64,000 nt of DNA, from positions 10,747,497-10,811,496 of the forward strand of contig NC_134542.1 of NCBI RefSeq assembly GCF_050624435.1, written 5' to 3'. The stretch is from Tenrec ecaudatus (taxonomy: Eukaryota; Chordata; Mammalia; Afrosoricida; Tenrecidae). The position numbers were made by a program, and so were the translations under genes. The notes under the pieces were generated by a model. It saw nothing but the letters and a program-made list of their open reading frames with translations. It was not told where the DNA came from and made no database searches. How positions within the stretch are numbered: the stretch's first letter is position 1; the number at the start of each line of letters is the position of its first letter. Shown here in pieces: positions 58,116-64,000 of this stretch.

Positions 58116-59957
58116 ATGAGTAAGAAAAGAGGATGCATATTCAGTGATGGTCTAAGAAGTGAATTTCCTTTTATTAAAAAAACCAAAAGTGATTACATGG
58201 TAAAATGGGAGAAATGTAATGATAAATTTTCTATTTCACACGGCAGGAAGAATGATATTTCAAATCACTTGGAGACACAGAAACATAAAAGATATTTAAA
58301 TACCGCTGCATCTTCCTCCAAAATACAGGAATTTGGAGGGAAAACAACTTATGGAGACAAAGAAAAGAAATTAGCATTAGCAGAAGGACTTATGTCTTTT
58401 CATGCTATTAATCACAATCATTCCTTCAGATCTATGGACTGAACATCACAAGTTGTCAAAAAGTTAATCAACAAAAAATTTGCCTGTGCTAGAACAAAAT
58501 CTGAGGCAATTGTGTGTAATGTGCTTTCCCCATATGCATTTTCAGAATTAAACAAAAATATAGAAAAAATTAATTTTATATCCATATATTCTGGTGCATC
58601 TAATCATAAGGATATAAAGTTATTTCCAACCATTATTAGATTTTTTTATTTGGAAACGAATAAAAATTAGAATTTTAGATTTCATTTCTGTGCCCGGCAA
58701 AACTTCTGAAATAATTTTCAGTTCCATTATTAATATTTTGGAAAAAGCAATTTAAAACATAAAATGGTTGCATATTGTGCAGACAGCACGAATGCAAATT
58801 TTGGAGGAAAAGCAAGAAGAGATACAAATATTTTTTATAAATTAAACAAAAACCTTAATCAAAACATTATTGGTGTTGGTTGTGCAGCACACATAATACT
58901 TAATGCGATTCAAACAGCTGCTGATTTGTTGCCCATAGATGTGGAAAATACTGTTATTAAAATATATTCTTATTTCTAGATATACACTGTGCGTGTTGAA
59001 ATGCTTAAAGAATTTTGTGAAACTGCGAAAGTTGAATATCAGAAAATACTTGGATACAGTGAAACGCGCTGGTTAGCTCTTTTGCCAGCTGTTGAAAGAG
59101 TTTTGAAAATATATGATCCTTTGAAATCCTACTTTCTATCACAGAATTAATGTCCTAGAATTTTAGAAGAGTTTTTTAAAAAAGAATCTTCAAAAATTTG
59201 GCTAGAGTTTGCATACAATCAAGCAGCGCTTTTTCAAAATGCTATAAAACTTACTGAAGGTAAAAAAATTTCGAAGTATCAAATGAAGTTAATAATTTAA
59301 AATTTCAGTGTCAAGAGCGATTAGAAAATAATTTTCTTCCATTAACTATCCATAATAGTATAAGCCAGCTAGAAGAACAAGGTGCAAAAAATCATGCCGA
59401 CATCATGCATCACATTAAAAAGTTCTATAGTAACTGCATAGATTATTTAGAAGAGTGGATGGTACATTACAATGATATTGAACATTTTCATTGGATTACA
59501 TTAAAACAAGAACTTAATTGGAATGATATGCAAAAATCATTCAATCATATTACTCAAAATTTCCCATGTAGTAATATGTCTGAAAATGATCTTTTTAATA
59601 AGGTATCATTATTAAAAATATATATTGATAAGGAAAAGGTTAAATCTTGGGCATCAGCAAAAATCACAATAGAGAACAAATGGTTAGAAATATTTCATCA
59701 ATTTGAAACAAACCATGTTCCATACAATAATGCACTAAAAATTTTGGAATACGCGCTGTCCTTACCAGGAACTAATGCTGTGACTGAATGAGTTTTTTCC
59801 TATGGTAAATAAAGTGTGGACATCAGAAAAATCACAATTAAATGTTGAGACTTTGAAAGCCATTTTATGTGTGAAATATAATTTAACAAATTCTTGTGAA
59901 AATTTTCATGACCTTTTAAACAACGACAGCAGTCTACTAAAAATTTTACTTAAATGA
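58116..59957 (+). pseudogene. Decayed hAT-family transposase with BED-type zinc finger
   Basis: About 610 codons' worth of transposase sequence. The N-terminus (58116-58442) has a BED-like finger with Cys34, His51 and His57 in place, but Trp31 where the first Cys ligand is expected. The stretch at about 58590 reads SGASNHKDIKLFP, with Gly (58593) where the first catalytic Asp of the hAT triad is expected. Frame 58764-58979 has CADSTNANFGG, with the second Asp region kept, and GVGCAAHIILNAIQTAAD. Frame 59405-59791 ends in LPGTNAVTE, the start of the C-terminal hAT dimerisation region, whose remains continue to a stop at 59957. Stops at 58440, 58977 and 59148 and frameshifts near 58650-58760, 59280 and 59795 rule out function. 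The DNA is much more AT-rich than its surroundings. Related proteins that I recall are annotated in invertebrates and fish; the exact family is not assigned. Confidence 0.85.
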
Positions 59958-60182
59958 GAAATATGCCAAAGAATAAAATAATACTATATATAATTTTAAT
60001 GTATTATATTTGTAAATTGTACTTATGCTGAAATTTAAAAAAATATGTTACAATACTATTTTTGCCTTCTATGAAAATTTTTGTTGCTCCATATAGACCA
60101 AATTTTTAATCAAGAACACCCCCCCACCTCAATCAATGGTATCCTGTTTACCAATGTTAAAATCTGGTCACCTTATACGTTA
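59958..60182. other. 3' flank of the hAT relic with a candidate terminal repeat
   Basis: On the complement, 60174-60140 reads AAGGTGACCAGATTTTAACA, resembling a hAT terminal inverted repeat. No partner was found on the left, so this is tentative. Confidence 0.4.
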
Positions 60183-60319
60183 GTCTGCTAGCTGCATGGT
60201 CAGCAGTTTGAACGGGAGAAAGATGGGGCTTTCTACTCTCAGAAACCCAGTTCTATCTGGTCCTATGGGGTCTCAGTGAGTCAGAATGGACTCGCTGGCA
60301 GTCAGTTTGGTTTGGGTTT
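60183..60319 (+). repeat. AfroSINE, internally shortened
   Basis: Plus copy (GTCAGCAGTTTGAACGGGAG to GACTCGCTGGCAGTCAG). Confidence 0.82.
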
Positions 60320-60429
60320 GTTACCGAATCCCATGCCGATGTAGATCAAACACACGTGAAGATGATCAGGTCCTTCTAAGACGGACTTACCTTTTTAAAA
60401 CCTACTGTGGTTCTAACTTTGAAGAGGGG

Positions 60430-60497
60430 TAAGCTCTGAAGAACCCTGCCCTACATAATTGCCATGAGTCAGAATTGATAGCAGTGAGTTTGGGTTT
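60430..60497 (+). repeat. AfroSINE tail, interrupted by an L1
   Basis: Plus SINE tail (CCATGAGTCAGAATTGATAGC) into which the L1 fragment at 60498 was inserted. Confidence 0.75.
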
Positions 60498-60801
60498 GTT
60501 TTTTTGTTTTAAACATTTTATTAGGGACTCATACAACTTTATCACAATCCACATCAATTGTGTAAAGCACATCTGTACAATCTTTGCCCTCATCATTTTC
60601 AAAGCATTTGCTCTCCACTTAAGCCCTTTGCATCAGGTCCTCTTTTTTTCCCCCTCCCTTCATGCTCCCCCTCCCTCATGAGCCCTTGATAATTGACAAA
60701 TTATTATTTTGTCATATCTTGCCCTGTCCGACATCTCCCTTCACCCCCTTTTCTGTTTTCCGTCCCCCAGGGAGGAGGTCACATGCAGATCCTTATAATC
60801 G
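60498..60801 (-). mobile_element. 5'-truncated L1 3' end with target-site duplication
   Basis: Minus-strand copy of the LINE end (ATTTTATTAGGGACTCATAC to GAGGTCACATGCAGATCC). The 14-base direct repeat GTGAGTTTGGGTTT flanks it at 60484-60497 and 60802-60815. Confidence 0.88.
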
Positions 60802-60815
60802 GTGAGTTTGGGTTT

Positions 60816-61294
60816 TGCTGTAGACCCTACAATTCAAAGTTCAAAGTTCACTCACATCCAGACGTGTTTCAGTTTTTGAAAAGCTAATAACTTCTCACTC
60901 ACAGGCAACAGTGGTTGAGCAGCCCGGACTGCTTTGAGGGCCCCCGGTAAGAGTGGAAGGTTAACTGGGCCATGATGGCCGCTTTGCCCAAGCTCAACAG
61001 CACATGCAGATCCAGTGCCGTGTTAACAATTTCAAAAGAAGAGGACAAAGGGCAATTGCTGCTCTTTTTCTAAGGCCTTCAGGTAGAAGCCACCTGTCTG
61101 GATGTTGCCTGGATGGTATGCCTTGTTATATACCTGGGAATTCCAGCTTCCCCTGGCTTTCCATTGCATTGGCAGAAATTCATGGGAAGTACCAAGTTGA
61201 ACCCACCATGGCACGGGGGCAGATCCTGGATGTGTCCGAATCACTCGCTGACACTAGTATTTTTGTCCTCGAGTTCTCCTATTTCATCTTTCAG
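60816..61294. other. No recognised feature before the SLC19A3-like pseudogene
   Basis: Ends in CATCTTTCAG, which resembles a kept splice acceptor. Confidence 0.4.
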
Positions 61295-62232
61295 TTTACA
61301 AAGACTGCTTTTCTCTTGGCACTTCCTCATCCCTGTGTTGCAAGAGCCCTGGTGGTGTAGCGGTTACGTATTGGGCTGTGATCCTCATGATCAGCAGTTC
61401 AAAACCATCAGCAGCTCTGTTGGAGAAAGACTGGGCTTTCTACTCCAGTAAACAGTTATAGTCTCAGAAACTGGTGACTGTGACTCAGCATTGACTCGAT
61501 GGCAGTGAGTTTGGTTCGGTTTGCTTCCCTCTGGTCATCCTTTCGGATTATGTCCTCTACAAGCCCATCACCGTTTTGTAAGGAATTAGTGTCATTGCTA
61601 CCTGGCTGCTGCTTACATCTGGTCAAGGGCTAAAAGGCATGTGAGCTCTGGCCTGATATGCCTACATCTGCAACGTGGTCAGTCCAGAGCATTATCAGAA
61701 TGTCAGCGGCTACTGCAGGAGCGTCACGCTGGTTGGTGGCCTCCACAGCACCTCAGTGCTGGCCCAACTCTTAGAACCCCGGGAGAACCTCTCCTACTTT
61801 TACCACAAAGTCATGCCTTTGGTCTCTGTCTCTGTGGTTTTCCTTTTCTGTTTTGTTCTACCAAGGCCCAAGAAGAGTTTGTTTGTTTTTTCCATGCAAA
61901 ACCCAGCAAAGAACTCCCTCAAACGCCACTAAGAAAAGGTGCTGGATCAGAAGAACCTCATAGAGATCGCCAAGAATTTACCACCATTTCCCAGAACCTA
62001 GCTGCCCACTGGTTGAGACCACCAAAGCCAGAATGCGTGCATTTGAGTGTTTTTGAGCAGTGGCTCAAAGATTCCAAGCAGGGCTACTCCAAAAGCATCT
62101 TTTGCACTGGCCCTGGAGGGGGGCTTTTTCTACAGCAGATTTTAACCAGGTGTTGCGCTACAGGTATGGGATTACAAAACACCATCCCCAAAATTCTACA
62201 ACATCTACTGAAGTGGCAGCAGCTCTTTCAGC
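61295..62232 (+). pseudogene. SLC19A3-like pseudogene, large-exon copy
   Basis: Corresponds to the SLC19A3 exon at 19106-19901 and has the same orientation. From 61528 it reads LVILSDYVLYKPITVL, then a stop (TAA, 61579). A deletion of roughly 50 bases before 61660 removes the VVEFFFG block. [18 protein letters not shown] and SYFYHKVM follow, with about 90% base identity by eye in the best stretch. Frameshifts occur near 61880 (before FFHAKPSKE) and near 62095 (before AFSTADFNQVL). An AfroSINE (61342-61521) splits its beginning. A CTTTCAG acceptor-like site before 61295 and the absence of the next exon directly behind it argue against a processed copy. No other exons were found in the window. 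Confidence 0.88.
61342..61521 (+). repeat. AfroSINE inside the pseudogene exon
   Basis: Near-complete plus copy (AAGAGCCCTGGTGGTGTAGC to GATGGCAGTGAGTTTGG) inserted between codons matching the LLFPVF part of the parent exon. Confidence 0.9.
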
Positions 62233-62411
62233 CTCTGGTTGTAGGTCTTCAAAGCTTTATCTTATCGGTATGCGGACAATGTAATACTCTGAGTTACTCT
62301 CCCCATGTAACTGTGTCACTCTATGGTAGTAAATTCGACCTGTTTGGAAATAGCTTTAACCGATGTATCTCTGTCCTGTGGAACCCCAAGAAGAGTAACA
62401 TAACTATGACC

Positions 62412-62665
62412 CAAACATTGGGGTTGCTGTTAGCTGCCATCGAGATGGTCCCGACTGATGGGGACTCTTGGCACAAGAGAATGAAACACTGCCCAGGCCT
62501 GTTCCTATTCGTGCGCCCACTGTTTCAATCGCTGTGCCAATCCAGCTCCTCCAGGGACTTCCCCTCTATCACTGCCCTTCGACTTTCCAAACATGTTGTC
62601 TTTCTCCAGGGACTGGTCTCGCCTGACGACATGAAAGATAAAGTCTCGCCCTCTTTTCCTCCAAG
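62412..62665 (-). repeat. RTE 3' end fragment
   Basis: Reversed RTE terminus with ACATGTTGTCTTTCTCCAGG and ACTGGTCTCGCCTGACG. Confidence 0.78.
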
Positions 62666-62699
62666 GAGTAACCTGCCTGTATGTCTTCAAAGACAGATC

Positions 62700-63495
62700 G
62701 TTTGACCTTCACAGAGCATAAACCTACACTCAACTGAGTAGTTGCTAACACACATTTCTTTTTCTTTTCAGCACAAGTGGTCTGTTTCTTGGCAGATGCG
62801 GGTACAGGTATGCCAAGCAGAGGTCTTGCTAGTATTTTCAAAGCAAGAGTAGAAGAGGTCTTCCCATCATAAAAGGAAAGGCAGATTGGACTGGACTAGG
62901 GAGCATATTAACTTCTCAGGACAAATTCTGATTACACACACAAAGCAGTTTCCAAAAGTTAGTTGAAATGCCCATTAGCTTTTAGTACCCCCTTTCCATG
63001 AACTTTTTGAAGTCCCCTTGTACATACGGACTAATTGAGATTGATTTCTTTCTTGGGCTATGCTCAAAGACGTTTGTAAGCTACTACTCTAGAATCAAGA
63101 CAACTACAACGAAATGTTTGTATTTGTTTAGCTCTACAAGCTGGCATTTGCCCCACCTGTTACCCAGCTTCCCCATTGCTCACCATAGCCAGGTATCTAC
63201 TTTAAAAAGCTACCTCCAATCTAATTGTTCAGCAACCTCCCATCCTATCCATCTCCACAACCTCCTTAGTGTCCTATCTTATATAATTTCTTTTCTTTAG
63301 ACTTTATAAGTGTGGCATTTCCATTCCATTGCCATTAGTAAGAACAAAGACAGGTGTGCCTTAACAAGTCATCCTTGTTGGTGGTGATAGTGGCAGCCAA
63401 GGATGGAGAACTGTGGGAAGGAGAGAGACAAGGTGTGGTGGAGTCTGTGTGGTCTCAGGTTGGAGGGGTGAGTATGTGTTGTCTTGACTTGTGTA
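62700..63495. other. No recognised gene
   Basis: A short segment (62772-62806) is bounded by TTTTCTTTTCAG and GTATGCC like a 35-base exon, but it matches no SLC19A3 part and is probably chance. Confidence 0.4.
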
Positions 63496-63499
63496 GTGT

Positions 63500-64000
63500 G
63501 TTAGTTGTTGTTAGATGCTCTTGAGTCAGTACTGACTCACAGCGACCCTATGTACAATAAAATGCAACACCGCGCAGTCCCGCACCATCCTCACAATTGT
63601 TCTTATGTTTGAGGGCATTGTTTCAGCCACCATGTCAATCCCTATCCTTGAAGGTCTTCCTTCTCACCCCCCACCCCCACTGCCCTTGTGCTTTACCAAG
63701 CATGATGTATTTCTACAAGATGTCCAAAATACACAAGATGAAGACTCACCATTCTTGCCTCTACCGAGCATTTTGGGTCTACTTCTTCAAAGACGGATGT
63801 TTCTTTGGCAGTCCATGGTCCTTTCAATATCTTTCAGCAACACCATGGTCCAAATGCATCCATTTCTCTTCCATCTTCTTTATTCAATGTCCAACTTTCA
63901 TATGCCTATGAGGCAATTGAAAACAACATGGCTTGGGTTAGGCCCACCTTAGTCCTCAAAGTAGCATCCTTGCTTTTCAATGCTGCTTGTGCAACAGATT
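63500..64000 (-). mobile_element. RTE LINE 3' part, running off the window
   Basis: From the reversed terminus (GTTAGTTGTTGTTAGATGC, ACTGACTCACAGCGACCC) into the C-terminal reverse-transcriptase region near the window end (AGTCCTCAAAGTAGCATCC, CTTTTCAATGCTGCTTGTG). The element continues beyond base 64000. Confidence 0.82.

Noticed and set aside
61641..62705. A 354-residue open frame over the SLC19A3-like pseudogene
   Set aside because: It is in the pseudogene's frame only between about 61880 and 62095. The rest is an off-frame reading that runs on into reversed RTE sequence.
62772..62806. A 35-base exon-like segment between good splice-site look-alikes
   Set aside because: No match to any SLC19A3 exon and too short to support by sequence alone.

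Overview
The window is mammalian nuclear DNA from an afrotherian, and the lesser hedgehog tenrec (Echinops telfairi) or a close relative fits best. Over fifty copies or fragments of a tRNA-derived SINE with the AfroSINE signature lie on both strands: a GTTCGAAACCACCAGC-type box B head and an ACTCGATGGCAGTGAGTTTGG-type tail. They are accompanied by RTE (BovB-like) and L1 LINEs. One element at about 40.8-41.1 kb carries SPIN-type hAT ends. From recalled literature, SPIN entered only a few mammal lineages and the tenrec is the afrotherian among them. The species call is an inference.

Two genes can be supported. At 1.76-2.11 kb is an intronless, TATA-driven gene for a 118-residue protein that is about 40% Cys and 30% Gly. 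It matches the small cysteine and glycine repeat (SCYGR, formerly KRTAP28) hair-protein family. From about 11.8 to 29.8 kb lies SLC19A3, thiamine transporter 2. It has a CpG-rich promoter with a candidate noncoding first exon at about 11.8-12.0 kb and five coding exons at 16186-16326, 19106-19901, 21911-22103, 25022-25163 and 29548-29715. These join in phase to give 479 residues with intact splice sites. The human orthologues of both genes are, as recalled, at 2q36.3, so the pairing looks like conserved synteny.

Between 30 and 61 kb no live gene is recognised. This stretch holds an endogenous retroviral LTR with a primer-binding site (30.9-31.35 kb), a short inverted-repeat MITE (36.2 kb), and an RTE copy split into opposite orientations (39.7-40.8 kb) and cut off by the SPIN-like element. 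It also holds a longer broken RTE with endonuclease and reverse-transcriptase remains (53.5-56.3 kb). From 58.1 to 60.0 kb is a decayed, very AT-rich hAT transposase with a BED-type zinc finger. At 61.3-62.2 kb is a second, dead copy of the large SLC19A3 exon with a stop, two frameshifts, a deletion and a SINE insertion, in the same orientation as SLC19A3. The right edge runs into a minus-strand RTE copy.

There is no operon-like logic here. The two genes serve unrelated roles (hair structure and vitamin B1 uptake), and most of the window is layered retrotransposon and DNA-transposon debris. The strongest leads are the tandem SLC19A3 duplicate, the unusual hAT lineage, the SPIN-like element, the inverted RTE copy, and an inverted repeat pair next to the last SLC19A3 exon.
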